A DNA stretch of 64,000 bases. It comes from Quadrisphaera sp. INWT6 (GTDB lineage: Bacteria; Actinomycetota; Actinomycetes; Actinomycetales; Quadrisphaeraceae). Positions within the stretch are counted from its first letter, which is position 1; the number at the start of each line of letters is the position of its first letter. The position numbers and the translations under genes were made by a program. Below are positions 7,285-14,877 of the stretch, piece by piece. Under the pieces are notes generated by a model. The model did no database searches, had not been told where the DNA came from, and worked only from the letters and a program-made list of their open reading frames with translations. The stretch is from positions 310,001 to 374,000 of the forward strand of contig NZ_VUOH01000005.1 of NCBI RefSeq assembly GCF_015390235.1, read 5' to 3'.

Positions 7285-8490
7285 GTGACGGCAACGGCGT
7301 CGCGCCCGCTGGGTGTGGCTGTGGTGGGCTTCGGCTGGATGGGGCGGGTGCACACCCAGTCCTACGCGCGGGTGGTCCACCACTACCCCGACCTGGGCGT
7401 GCGCCCCGAGCTGGTGGTGGTGGCCGACGAGGTGCCCGGCCGTGCCGAGGCCGCCGCCGCCCAGTACGGCTTCGCGAGCGCCGCGCTCGACTGGCGCGCC
7501 GCGGTCGCCGACCCGCGCGTCGAGGCCGTCAGCGTGACGGCCCCCAACTTCCTGCACCGCGAGATCGGCGAGGCCGTCGCCGCGGCGGGCAAGCACCTCT
7601 GGATCGAGAAGCCGGTCGGGCTGTCCGAGGCCGACGCCGTCGCGGTGCGCGACGCCGTGGCCGCCGCCGGGGTGCGCTCGGCCGTGGGCTTCAACTACCG
7701 CTGGGCGCCGGCCGTCCAGGCCGCGCGCCAGATGCTCACCGAGGGTGCGGTCGGCGAGGTCGAGAGCATCCGCGTGCGCCTGCTGTCCGACTACGCCGCC
7801 GACCCCTCGGGGGCGCTCAGCTGGCGCTACTCCCGCGAGCGCGGGGGTGCCGGGGTGCTGGGCGACCTCGCCTCCCACGGCGTCGACCTGGCCCGCTACC
7901 TCGTGGGCGACCTCGCCGCCGTCGTCGCCGACACCGCGGTGTTCATCCCGCAGCGCGCCGTCCCCTCGGGAGCCACCTCCGGGCACCAGCGCGTGGAGCT
8001 CGGCGCGGACACGGCCGTGGGCGACGTCGAGAACGAGGACGCCGTCACCGCCCTGCTGCGCTTCACCTCGGGAGCCCGCGGGGTCCTCGAGGCCAGCCGC
8101 GTGGCGGTGGGCGAGCAGAACTCCTACGGGTTCGAGGTGGCGGGCACGCGCGGCGCGCTGCGCTGGGACTTCCGGCGCATGGGCGAGCTGTCGGTCTCGT
8201 CCTCGGCGCTCGCCGGCGGCGGCACCGCCTACCAGGACGCCCCGACGCAGACGCTGTTCGTCGGCCCCGGCGCCGGTGACTACGCCGCCTTCCAGCCGGG
8301 CGCGGCCACGTCGATGAGCTACGACGACCTCAAGGTGGTCGAGGCCGCCCGCTTCCTGCGCTCGGCCGCTGACCCGTCGCTGGCCCCCGACCTCGGCCCG
8401 GCGACCCTCGACGACGCCGTGGCCAGCGCCGCGGCGCTCGACGCGATGAGCCGCTCGGTGGACTCCGGGGCGTGGGAGCGCCTCTCATGA
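7285..8490 (+). CDS. Gfo/Idh/MocA family oxidoreductase (1 of 3)
   Basis: A 401-residue NAD(P)-dependent oxidoreductase. The N-terminal Rossmann motif is VVGFGWMGRVH, the IEKP motif places the usual Lys near residue 109, and a GFNYRW segment leads into the C-terminal beta-sheet domain. The family oxidises or reduces hydroxyl groups of sugars and cyclitols. The GTG start follows GAGGGG by a suitable distance. It is first gene of a four-gene operon: its TGA overlaps the next ATG (ATGA). It is longer than the IolG in this window and clearly a different subfamily; substrate unknown. Confidence 0.9.
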   Translation: MTATASRPLGVAVVGFGWMGRVHTQSYARVVHHYPDLGVRPELVVVADEVPGRAEAAAAQYGFASAALDWRAAVADPRVEAVSVTAPNFLHREIGEAVAAAGKHLWIEKPVGLSEADAVAVRDAVAAAGVRSAVGFNYRWAPAVQAARQMLTEGAVGEVESIRVRLLSDYAADPSGALSWRYSRERGGAGVLGDLASHGVDLARYLVGDLAAVVADTAVFIPQRAVPSGATSGHQRVELGADTAVGDVENEDAVTALLRFTSGARGVLEASRVAVGEQNSYGFEVAGTRGALRWDFRRMGELSVSSSALAGGGTAYQDAPTQTLFVGPGAGDYAAFQPGAATSMSYDDLKVVEAARFLRSAADPSLAPDLGPATLDDAVASAAALDAMSRSVDSGAWERLS

Positions 8491-9545
8491 GCACCCGCGC
8501 GGGCGCCGACGGCGTCGTCCGCGTCGGGGTGGTCGGCACCGGGGTGATGGGCACCGACCACGCCCGGCTGCTGGCCCGGTCGGTCTCCGGGGCGGTGCTC
8601 ACCCGGGTGACCGACCTCGACGCCGGGCGAGCGGAGGCGCTGGCCGCCGAGCTGGGCGCCGGCACGAGCCCTGACGGGCCGTCGCTGGTGGTCGACCCGG
8701 AGGTCGACGCCGTCGTCGTCGCCTCCGCCGACGCCACCCACGCCGCGCTGGTGCTGGCCGCCGCGGCGGCGGGCAAGCCGGTGCTGTGCGAGAAGCCGCT
8801 GGCCCCGACCCTGGCCGAGGCGCGCGACGTGGTCGCGCAGCTGGAGCGCGACGGCACCGACCACCTCGTGGCCCTGGGCTTCATGCGGCGCTTCGACCCC
8901 GCCCACGTCGAGCTGCGCGCCGCGCTGCACGAGGGGGCGGTGGGCGCTGCGCTCGTCGTCCACGGGACCAGCCGCGGGGTCACCGCCGGTCCGGGCGCCA
9001 CGAGCGAGAGCAGCATCACCGGCTCCTTCGTGCACGAGGCCGACTCGGTCCCGTGGCTCCTCGGCTCTCCCGTGGCCGAGGTGTCGTGGCAGGCGCCGCG
9101 CCGCAGCTCCGAGGCCGCCGAGGGGCTGCACGACCCGCAGCTGCTGCTCCTGCGCACGGCGGACGGCGTGCTGAGCACCGTCGAGGTCTTCCTCAACGCC
9201 CGGTACGGGTACGACATCCGCTGCGAGGTGGTGGGCGAGCGCGGCGCGCTGGCCCTCGCCGAGAGCACCCACGTGGTCGCCCTCACCACGCGCTCGACGG
9301 GCCTGGTGCGCTCCAGCGGGTTCGCCGCCGACTGGCGGCCGCGCTTCGCCGACGCCTACCGGCTCGAGCTGCAGGCCTGGGTGGACGGCACCAGGCGCGG
9401 CGCGCGGCACCCGCTACCCGGCGCGACGGGGGCACCGGCGCTGGCCACCGCCCGCGACGGCCTCCGGGCGGCAGCGGTGTGCGACGCCGCGATCCGCTCG
9501 ATGCGCGACGGGGGCTCCTGGACGGCCGTGGAGGTCCCGGCGTGA
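8487..9545 (+). CDS. Gfo/Idh/MocA family oxidoreductase (2 of 3)
   Basis: A 352-residue oxidoreductase with VGVVGTGVMGTDHA at the nucleotide-binding loop, the CEKPLAPT motif, and GFMRRFDPAHVELR, which resembles the GFNRRFDP stretch of IolG, so it is the most IolG-like of the three. The IolG-type catalytic Asp/His pair is less obvious (SFVHEADSVPWLL). The ATG overlaps the upstream stop, and its own stop overlaps the next GTG (GTGA), so translation is coupled. A cyclitol or keto-sugar substrate is inferred from context. Confidence 0.9.
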   Translation: MSTRAGADGVVRVGVVGTGVMGTDHARLLARSVSGAVLTRVTDLDAGRAEALAAELGAGTSPDGPSLVVDPEVDAVVVASADATHAALVLAAAAAGKPVLCEKPLAPTLAEARDVVAQLERDGTDHLVALGFMRRFDPAHVELRAALHEGAVGAALVVHGTSRGVTAGPGATSESSITGSFVHEADSVPWLLGSPVAEVSWQAPRRSSEAAEGLHDPQLLLLRTADGVLSTVEVFLNARYGYDIRCEVVGERGALALAESTHVVALTTRSTGLVRSSGFAADWRPRFADAYRLELQAWVDGTRRGARHPLPGATGAPALATARDGLRAAAVCDAAIRSMRDGGSWTAVEVPA

Positions 9546-10666
9546 GCGCCGCGGCCTCGCGCGCGCTGCCGACGGCGCTGCCCGAGCCCCGCACCCCCGA
9601 CCCGCTCGAGGCCCCCTCCCTGCGGTGGGGCGTCATGGGCACGGGGTGGATCGTCGAGCGGTTCGTCACCGCGGTCACCCGCAGCACCGGCCAGCGCTTC
9701 ACCGCGATCGGCTCGCGCAGCGGCGACCGCGCCCGCGCCGCCGCCGACCGCCTCGGCGTCGCGCGGGCCCACGGCAGCTGGGCCGAGCTCGTGGCCGACC
9801 CGGAGGTCGACGTCGTCTACGTCGCCACCGGCCACGCCGACCACCTCGCCGGGGCGCTGGCGGCCCTCGAGGCGGGCAAGGCCGTGCTGGTCGAGAAGCC
9901 CCTCGCCCTCGACGCCGCGGAGGGCCAGCGCATCGCCGACGCCGCCCGCGCCGCGGGGGTCTTCTGCGCCGAGGCCCTGTGGAGCGCCTACCTGCCGCGC
10001 TGGGACGTCGTGCGCCAGCTGCTCGACGACGGCGCGCTGGGCGCCGTCAGCGCCGTCGACGCCGACCTGGGCGAGCACTTCGACCCCGGCCACCGGGTGT
10101 TCGACCCCGCGCAGCACGGCGGGCCGCTGCTCGACCTGGCCACGTACCCGCTGGCGCTGGCCACCTGGGTGCTCGGCGACGCCACCGGCGCCGCCGCCGT
10201 GGGCGTCCCCCACCCCAGCGGCGTGCTGTCGCAGGTCAGCGCTGTGCTGACCCACGAGCTGACCCACGAGCTGTCCCACGGGAAAGCTCTCTCGACCGTC
10301 CACACCACCCTGCTCGGCGACACCCCGACGGCCGCCCACGTGGTGGGCGAGCGGGCCACGCTGCGCCTGCCCGGGCCGTTCTACGCCTCCGGCGACGTGG
10401 TGCTCGTGCCCGCCGGCGGCTCGGGCGCCCGGCCCGACCCGGTGGTGCGCCGCGAGCCCGAGACCGGGCACGCGGGCCTGTTCTGGCAGGCCGCGGAGGT
10501 GGCGCGCTGCGTGGCCGCCGGGCTCACCGAGACACCGCTGCGCCCCCTCGAGCACTCCCTGTCGACCCTGCGCGCGCTCGACGCCGTGCGCGCCGCCACC
10601 CGCACCGCCCGCAGCACCGCCCGCAGCACCCCCCGAAACGACACCCCGGAGGAACCCCGTGCCTGA
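9542..10666 (+). CDS. Gfo/Idh/MocA family oxidoreductase (3 of 3)
   Basis: A 374-residue oxidoreductase with WGVMGTGWIVERF as the dinucleotide-binding loop, VEKPLALD, and FCAEALWSAYLPRW, which resembles the trans-dihydrodiol/D-xylose dehydrogenase branch rather than IolG. GTG at 9542 is chosen for the GTGA overlap with the previous gene. Near residue 237 a 12-bp in-frame tandem repeat (10247-10282) encodes LTHELTHELSHG. The last residues (TARSTARSTPRN) are also repetitive and run into the ribosome-binding site of the next gene. Confidence 0.88.
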   Translation: MSAAASRALPTALPEPRTPDPLEAPSLRWGVMGTGWIVERFVTAVTRSTGQRFTAIGSRSGDRARAAADRLGVARAHGSWAELVADPEVDVVYVATGHADHLAGALAALEAGKAVLVEKPLALDAAEGQRIADAARAAGVFCAEALWSAYLPRWDVVRQLLDDGALGAVSAVDADLGEHFDPGHRVFDPAQHGGPLLDLATYPLALATWVLGDATGAAAVGVPHPSGVLSQVSAVLTHELTHELSHGKALSTVHTTLLGDTPTAAHVVGERATLRLPGPFYASGDVVLVPAGGSGARPDPVVRREPETGHAGLFWQAAEVARCVAAGLTETPLRPLEHSLSTLRALDAVRAATRTARSTARSTPRNDTPEEPRA

Positions 10667-11624
10667 CCTGTCCCGACTCACCCTCGGCACCGCCCCCGAC
10701 TCCTGGGGGGTGTGGTTCCCGCAGGACGACCACCAGGTGGGCTGGCAGCAGTACCTCGACGAGATCGCCCGCGCCGGCTACTCGCACACCGAGCTGGGCC
10801 CGCAGGGCTTCATGCCGCAGGACCCGTCCCAGCTGCGCGACGAGCTCGCCGCCCGCGGCCTCACCGTCGTCGGGGGCACCGTCTTCGCCGGGCTCCACAA
10901 GGGCGCCGAGGCGCTGGCGCAGGCCAAGGAGGCCTTCGGCCGCGAGGCGCGCCTGCTGGCCGCGGTCGGGGCCAGGCACCTCGTGCACCTGCCGGAGCAG
11001 TGGACCGACATGCACACCGGCGCGGCCGTGCAGGCCGCGGACGTCGACCCCGAGGGGTGGCAGAACCTCGTCCGGGGCACCGACGAGCTGGCGCGCTTCC
11101 TGCTGGAGGAGCACGGCGTGGAGCTGGTCTTCCACCCCCACGCCGACACGCACGTCGACACCCAGGAGCGCATCGAGGCGTTCCTCACCGACACCGACGC
11201 GTCCGTGGTGAACCTCTGCCTCGACACCGGCCACGTCTCCTACTGCGGCGGCGACAACCTCCAGCTGGTGGAGCGCTTCGGCGAGCGGGTGACCTACGTG
11301 CACCTGAAGTCGGTCGACCCGGAGGTCCGCGCGCACGTGGCCGCCGAGCAGCTCTCGCTGGCCGAGGCCGTGCAGCTCGGCGTGATGTGCGAGCCGTGGG
11401 CCGGCGAGCCGGAGATGCCGCCGTTCCTGGCGGCCCTCGCCGACGTCGCCCGCACCCACGACCGCGACATCTTCACCGTGGTGGAGCAGGACCTCTACCC
11501 CGTCGCACCCGACGTGCCGCTGCCGATCGGCGCGCGCACCGCCGGGTACTACGCCGGCTGCGGCCTGGGCCCGGTGGCCCACTGGCGCGGCACGCGCTCG
11601 CGCCCGGACGTCGCCTCGGCGTAG
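10659..11624 (+). CDS. IolE/MocC-like TIM-barrel protein
   Basis: A 321-residue TIM barrel of the IolE/MocC family. GTAPDSWGVWFPQDD, ELGPQGFMP, FHPHADTHV, CLDTGHVSYCGGD and VHLKSVDP are the expected strand-end motifs, with Glu, His and Asp ligands for a divalent metal. Such proteins dehydrate inososes or isomerise or eliminate keto-sugars. The GTG start has a GGAGG box and overlaps the end of the third dehydrogenase by 8 bp, so it closes the operon. Its 3' end overlaps the convergent thioesterase gene by 76 bp. Confidence 0.87.
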   Translation: MPDLSRLTLGTAPDSWGVWFPQDDHQVGWQQYLDEIARAGYSHTELGPQGFMPQDPSQLRDELAARGLTVVGGTVFAGLHKGAEALAQAKEAFGREARLLAAVGARHLVHLPEQWTDMHTGAAVQAADVDPEGWQNLVRGTDELARFLLEEHGVELVFHPHADTHVDTQERIEAFLTDTDASVVNLCLDTGHVSYCGGDNLQLVERFGERVTYVHLKSVDPEVRAHVAAEQLSLAEAVQLGVMCEPWAGEPEMPPFLAALADVARTHDRDIFTVVEQDLYPVAPDVPLPIGARTAGYYAGCGLGPVAHWRGTRSRPDVASA

Positions 11625-12019
11625 CCGTGGGGCGCGGGACGCCCGTCGTCACCGAGGTTGACGAACACGACCTCGTCGATGGTGACGATGGGCTCCCGCG
11701 TCACGACGTTGCGCACCTCGGCGCGCATCGTCAGCGACGACCGTCCGAAGCGGGTGGCCCGCAGGCCCAGCTCGACCAGGTCTCCCAGCCGCGCGGAGGC
11801 CACGAACTCCACCGACGACATGAACTTGGTGACCACGCGGGGGTTGCCCAGCTGGAGGATGGCGAAGATCGCCGCCTCCTCGTCGACCCAGCGCAGCACG
11901 CTGCCGCCGAAGAGCGTCTCGTTCGCGTTGAGGTCCTCGGGGCGCACCCACTTGCGGGTGCGGAACTCCAGCCCCCCGGACTCGGACTCGGACTCCAGCG
12001 CCGGAGTTTGTCCTGACAT
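11549..12019 (-). CDS. Hot-dog fold acyl-CoA thioesterase (YciA-like), copy 1
   Basis: A 156-residue single hot-dog domain acyl-CoA thioesterase. After a flexible N-terminus, KWVRPEDLNANETLFGGSVLRWVDEEAA carries the LFGG turn and the Asp on the central helix expected of the YciA/ACOT group, followed by the strands FVASARLGDLVELGL and IVTIDEVVFVNL. It would hydrolyse acyl-CoA to free acid and CoA in the cytosol. The ATG is preceded by TAACCT and 6 nt, without Shine-Dalgarno (leaderless). A paralogue lies at 12854-13342, separated by one unknown gene. Confidence 0.88.
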   Translation of the reverse strand: MSGQTPALESESESGGLEFRTRKWVRPEDLNANETLFGGSVLRWVDEEAAIFAILQLGNPRVVTKFMSSVEFVASARLGDLVELGLRATRFGRSSLTMRAEVRNVVTREPIVTIDEVVFVNLGDDGRPAPHGYAEATSGRERVPRQWATGPRPQPA

Positions 12020-12028
12020 ATGAGGAGG

Positions 12029-12736
12029 TTAGCGGTCGACGCCCCTCGACGGAAGACCCGAGACGACGGCGGGTGAGCCGCAGGTCCAGACCTCGGCCCC
12101 ACCGCGCAGCTCACCGCACCAGCGCGGCCCCGCGGGCCAGGCGACGTCGTCGCGCAGCGCGTGGCCGTGCTCGTCGACGAGGGGCAGGCGCACCGAGTGG
12201 ACGAGCGCCGTCCACGGCTCCCCCGCGTCGACGCGGGCCATCGCCGCGACGCCCGTGTCCGCCCGGTCCTGCAGCGCCAGGACGGCGAGGGGGGAGTCGG
12301 TGGCGAGGACCCCGAGGGCCGGCCCCTCGCCGGCCCGGGACGAGAACGGCGCCACCCAGAGCGTGCGACCGCGAGACGCGCCGGTGAAGCGGGCCATCAC
12401 CTCGGCGAGCACCGACGCGTCGTCATCGCCGTCGACCGAGGCCCCGTGAGCCGCTGCGGCGTCCGCGTCCCACCGGGCGCGCAGGGCGGGCACGAGCAGG
12501 TCGACGAGCGGGCGGGAGGAGAGGTCGTGCCCGCCTCCCACCCCGGGTGCCGCCTGCAGGGCGCCGTGCCTGACCCCCGTGGTGCCCAGCCGGTGCCGCT
12601 GGGCGCGGGAGCCGTCGACCAGCTCGGCCCGGTCTGCGCGGACGACCCTGCGCACGGCTGCCTCCCAGGTGCGGGGGTCGCGGGGCTCGGCGCCGGCGGT
12701 GGTGCTGTCGGCGCTGCGCTGGGCGAGGGCGGTCAT
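12029..12736 (-). CDS. Protein of unknown function between two thioesterases
   Basis: A 235-residue protein that I do not recognise. It looks soluble and globular, rich in Ala, Arg, Val and Asp, with no signal peptide, no transmembrane segment and only two cysteines near the end (WCGEL, WTCGSP). Segments such as RTLWVAPFSS and GPALGVLATDSPLAVLALQDR are hydrophobic strands in an alpha/beta pattern. The ATG at 12736 is chosen over upstream in-frame codons because AGAGGAGAT stands 5-6 nt before it. The stop lies 9 nt before the start of thioesterase copy 1, so the two could be co-expressed. An imperfect hairpin (12743-12772) precedes it. Confidence 0.75.
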   Translation of the reverse strand: MTALAQRSADSTTAGAEPRDPRTWEAAVRRVVRADRAELVDGSRAQRHRLGTTGVRHGALQAAPGVGGGHDLSSRPLVDLLVPALRARWDADAAAAHGASVDGDDDASVLAEVMARFTGASRGRTLWVAPFSSRAGEGPALGVLATDSPLAVLALQDRADTGVAAMARVDAGEPWTALVHSVRLPLVDEHGHALRDDVAWPAGPRWCGELRGGAEVWTCGSPAVVSGLPSRGVDR

Positions 12737-12742
12737 GCGATC

Positions 12743-12772
12743 TCCTCTGGTCCGGTACCGGAGGTCAGAGGA
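12743..12772. promoter_or_regulatory. Nested inverted repeat upstream of the unknown gene
   Basis: The 12-bp palindrome TCCGGTACCGGA (12751-12762) is nested between TCCTCTG (12743-12749) and CAGAGGA (12766-12772). The left arm overlaps the ribosome-binding site of the gene starting at 12736, so it could be an operator or a translation-blocking hairpin. Confidence 0.45.
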
Positions 12773-12853
12773 TGGGGGCGGGCGAGGGCTCGCAGCGCGA
12801 GCCGTGCACGTGGAGATCGCCGGTTCTTGACGCCGGGTCAAGAGGCGGCGGGG

Positions 12854-13342
12854 TCAGGCGCCTGGGACCGGAGGACGCACCGCGATGCCGAAGGCTGCCT
12901 CGGCGTCGGGGTGGTGCCGCGGCACGCGGTCGCGGGCGTAGGTGACCTCGGTGAACCCGTGCGGCGTGGGCCTGCCCTGCTCGTCGAGGACGACGAACAC
13001 GATCTCGTCGATGGTGACGATGCGCTCGCGGCTGACCATGTTGCGGACCTCGCCGCGCAGGGTCAGCGACGTGCGGCCGAACCGCGTGACGCGCAGGCCG
13101 AGCTCCACCAGGTCTCCCAGGCGCGCAGGGGCCTCGAAGACGGCCGAGGAGATCAGCTTGGTGACCACGCGGTGGCTGCCGAGCTGGAGGATCGCGTAGA
13201 TCGCGGACTCCTCGTCGACCCAGCGCAGCACGCTCCCCGCCGAGGTGGAGCCGTTCGCGTTCAGGTCCTCCGGGCGCACCCACTTGCGGGTGCGGAAGCT
13301 GATCGGCGCGACCTCGTCGCCAGTCCCTCCGGGTGCGGACAC
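12854..13342 (-). CDS. Hot-dog fold acyl-CoA thioesterase-like protein, copy 2
   Basis: A 162-residue paralogue of the protein at 11549-12019. They share FRTRKWVRPEDLNAN, GSVLRWVDEE, ARLGDLVELGLR and IVTIDE. The LFGG turn of copy 1 is replaced here by TSAG, at a position that normally shapes the active-site entrance, so activity or substrate may differ. The GTG start is leaderless-like: TAGCGT then 7 nt. The gene lies downstream of serS on the same strand but is separated from it by the palindromic element at 13394-13534. The pair with one unknown gene between them looks like a local duplication. Confidence 0.87.
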   Translation of the reverse strand: MSAPGGTGDEVAPISFRTRKWVRPEDLNANGSTSAGSVLRWVDEESAIYAILQLGSHRVVTKLISSAVFEAPARLGDLVELGLRVTRFGRTSLTLRGEVRNMVSRERIVTIDEIVFVVLDEQGRPTPHGFTEVTYARDRVPRHHPDAEAAFGIAVRPPVPGA

Positions 13343-13393
13343 GACGGCGACGCTACCCGCCGCGCTCCGGAGGCGGAGCGCCCACCTCCCCGC

Positions 13394-13534
13394 CGACGAT
13401 CACCGCGAGGAGGTGGCGACCCCGGGCCCGACGGGGAGGCTGACGTCCGCCTCCCGGCCCGGCGGCAGGGGCGCCGGGGTCCCCACCGGACGTCAGCGCC
13501 CCCGCGCCGTGTGGCGCGGGGCGCGTGACCGTCG
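13394..13534. repeat. Composite palindromic element between serS and thioesterase 2
   Basis: The outer arms CGACGATCAC (13394-13403) and GTGACCGTCG (13525-13534) pair with one mismatch. An inner perfect 11-bp pair, GCTGACGTCCG at 13439-13449 and its complement at 13487-13497, forms a second hairpin. The right flank matches the right half of the element at 7112-7184. The position just after the serS stop would also suit termination. Confidence 0.7.
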
Positions 13535-13562
13535 CGGAGGGGGCCGGCCCCGCCGGGCGGGG

Positions 13563-14822
13563 TCAGCGGACGGGGGTGAGGACCTCGAGGCCTCCCATGA
13601 ACGGGCGCAGCGCCTCGGGCACGCGCACCGAGCCGTCGGGCTGCTGGTGGTTCTCGAGGATGGCGACCAGCCAGCGCGTCGTCGCCAGCGTCCCGTTGAG
13701 GGTGGCGACGGGGCGGGTGGAGCCGTCGTCCCCGCGCTCGCGCACCGACAGGCGGCGCGCCTGGAAGGTGGTGCAGTTCGAGGTGGACGTGAGCTCGCGG
13801 TAGCGGCCCTGCGAGGGCACCCAGCCCTCGCAGTCGAACTTGCGGGCGGCGCTGGTGCCGAGGTCTCCGGCGGCCACGTCGATGACGCGGTAGGGCACCT
13901 CGACGGCCTCCAGCACCTCCTCCTCCCAGCCCAGGAGGCGCTCGTGCTCGGCGGCGGCGTCCTCGAGGCGGGCGAAGCTGAACATCTCCACCTTGTGGAA
14001 CTGGTGGACGCGGATGATGCCGCGGGTGTCGCGGCCGTGGCTGCCGGCCTCGCGGCGGTAGCAGGCCGACCAGCCCGCGTACCGCCTGGGGCCGGCCGAC
14101 AGGTCGAGGATCTCGTCGGCGTGGTACCCGGCGAGCGCGACCTCCGAGGTGCCCACGAGGTACAGGTCGTCGGCGGCGAGGCGGTAGACCTCGTCGGCGT
14201 GCTCACCGAGGAAGCCGGTGCCGGCCATGACCTCGGGCTTGACCAGCGTCGGGGTGATCATCGGGGTGAAGCCGGCCTCGACGGCCTTCGCCACGGCGAG
14301 GTTCAGCAGCGCCAGCTCGAGGCGCGCGCCCACGCCGGTGAGGAAGTAGAACCGCGACCCCGAGACCTTCGCGCCGCGCTCGACGTCGATGGCGCCGAGC
14401 AGCTCGCCCAGCTCCAGGTGGTCCTTCGGCGACTCGATCTCGGGCTTGTCGCCGACCTCGCGCAGGACGACGAAGTCGTCCTCGCCACCGGGGGGCGCGC
14501 CCTCGACGACGTTGGCCAGCGAGCGGATCAGCCGGTCGTACTCAGCCCCCTGGACCTCGGCCTCCGCGGCAGCGGCCTTGGCCTGCTCGGCCAGCTCCTT
14601 GGCGCGCGCGAGCAGGGCGGTCTTCTCGTCGCCCCTCGCCTGCGCCACCTGCTTGCCGAGCGCCTTCTGCTCGGCCCGCAGCCCCTCGGAGGTGGTCATC
14701 GCGGCGCGGCGGGCGGTGTCGGCCGCCAGGACGGCGTCGACGACGCCCTCGTCGGCTCCGCGGGCGCGCTGGCTGGCGCGCACCGCCTCCGGGTCGTCGC
14801 GCAGGAGGCGCACGTCAATCAC
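13563..14822 (-). CDS. serS: Serine-tRNA ligase
   Basis: A 419-residue class II aminoacyl-tRNA synthetase that charges tRNA-Ser with serine. The N-terminal antiparallel coiled-coil arm (about residues 30-110, rich in [14 protein letters not shown] heptads) recognises the tRNA long arm. The catalytic core shows motif 2 around [16 protein letters not shown], the serine pocket [16 protein letters not shown] and the motif 3 region [18 protein letters not shown]. The GTG start ([10 protein letters not shown]) is fixed by the conserved N-terminus and by TAGTCT 7 nt upstream (leaderless). It is divergent from the lipid-kinase gene, with 55 bp between the two starts. Confidence 0.97.
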   Translation of the reverse strand: MIDVRLLRDDPEAVRASQRARGADEGVVDAVLAADTARRAAMTTSEGLRAEQKALGKQVAQARGDEKTALLARAKELAEQAKAAAAEAEVQGAEYDRLIRSLANVVEGAPPGGEDDFVVLREVGDKPEIESPKDHLELGELLGAIDVERGAKVSGSRFYFLTGVGARLELALLNLAVAKAVEAGFTPMITPTLVKPEVMAGTGFLGEHADEVYRLAADDLYLVGTSEVALAGYHADEILDLSAGPRRYAGWSACYRREAGSHGRDTRGIIRVHQFHKVEMFSFARLEDAAAEHERLLGWEEEVLEAVEVPYRVIDVAAGDLGTSAARKFDCEGWVPSQGRYRELTSTSNCTTFQARRLSVRERGDDGSTRPVATLNGTLATTRWLVAILENHQQPDGSVRVPEALRPFMGGLEVLTPVR

Positions 14823-14864
14823 GCGGACGAGACTACTGGCGGTGCCGCGCGGGTCACACGCAGA

Positions 14865-14870
14865 TAACGT
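14865..14870 (+). promoter_or_regulatory. -10 box of the leaderless lipid-kinase gene
   Basis: TAACGT stands 7 nt before the GTG at 14878, with no Shine-Dalgarno. On the other strand TAGTCT (14830-14835) serves serS in the same way, so both divergent promoters sit in the 55-bp gap. Confidence 0.65.
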
Positions 14871-14877
14871 GCCCGCC

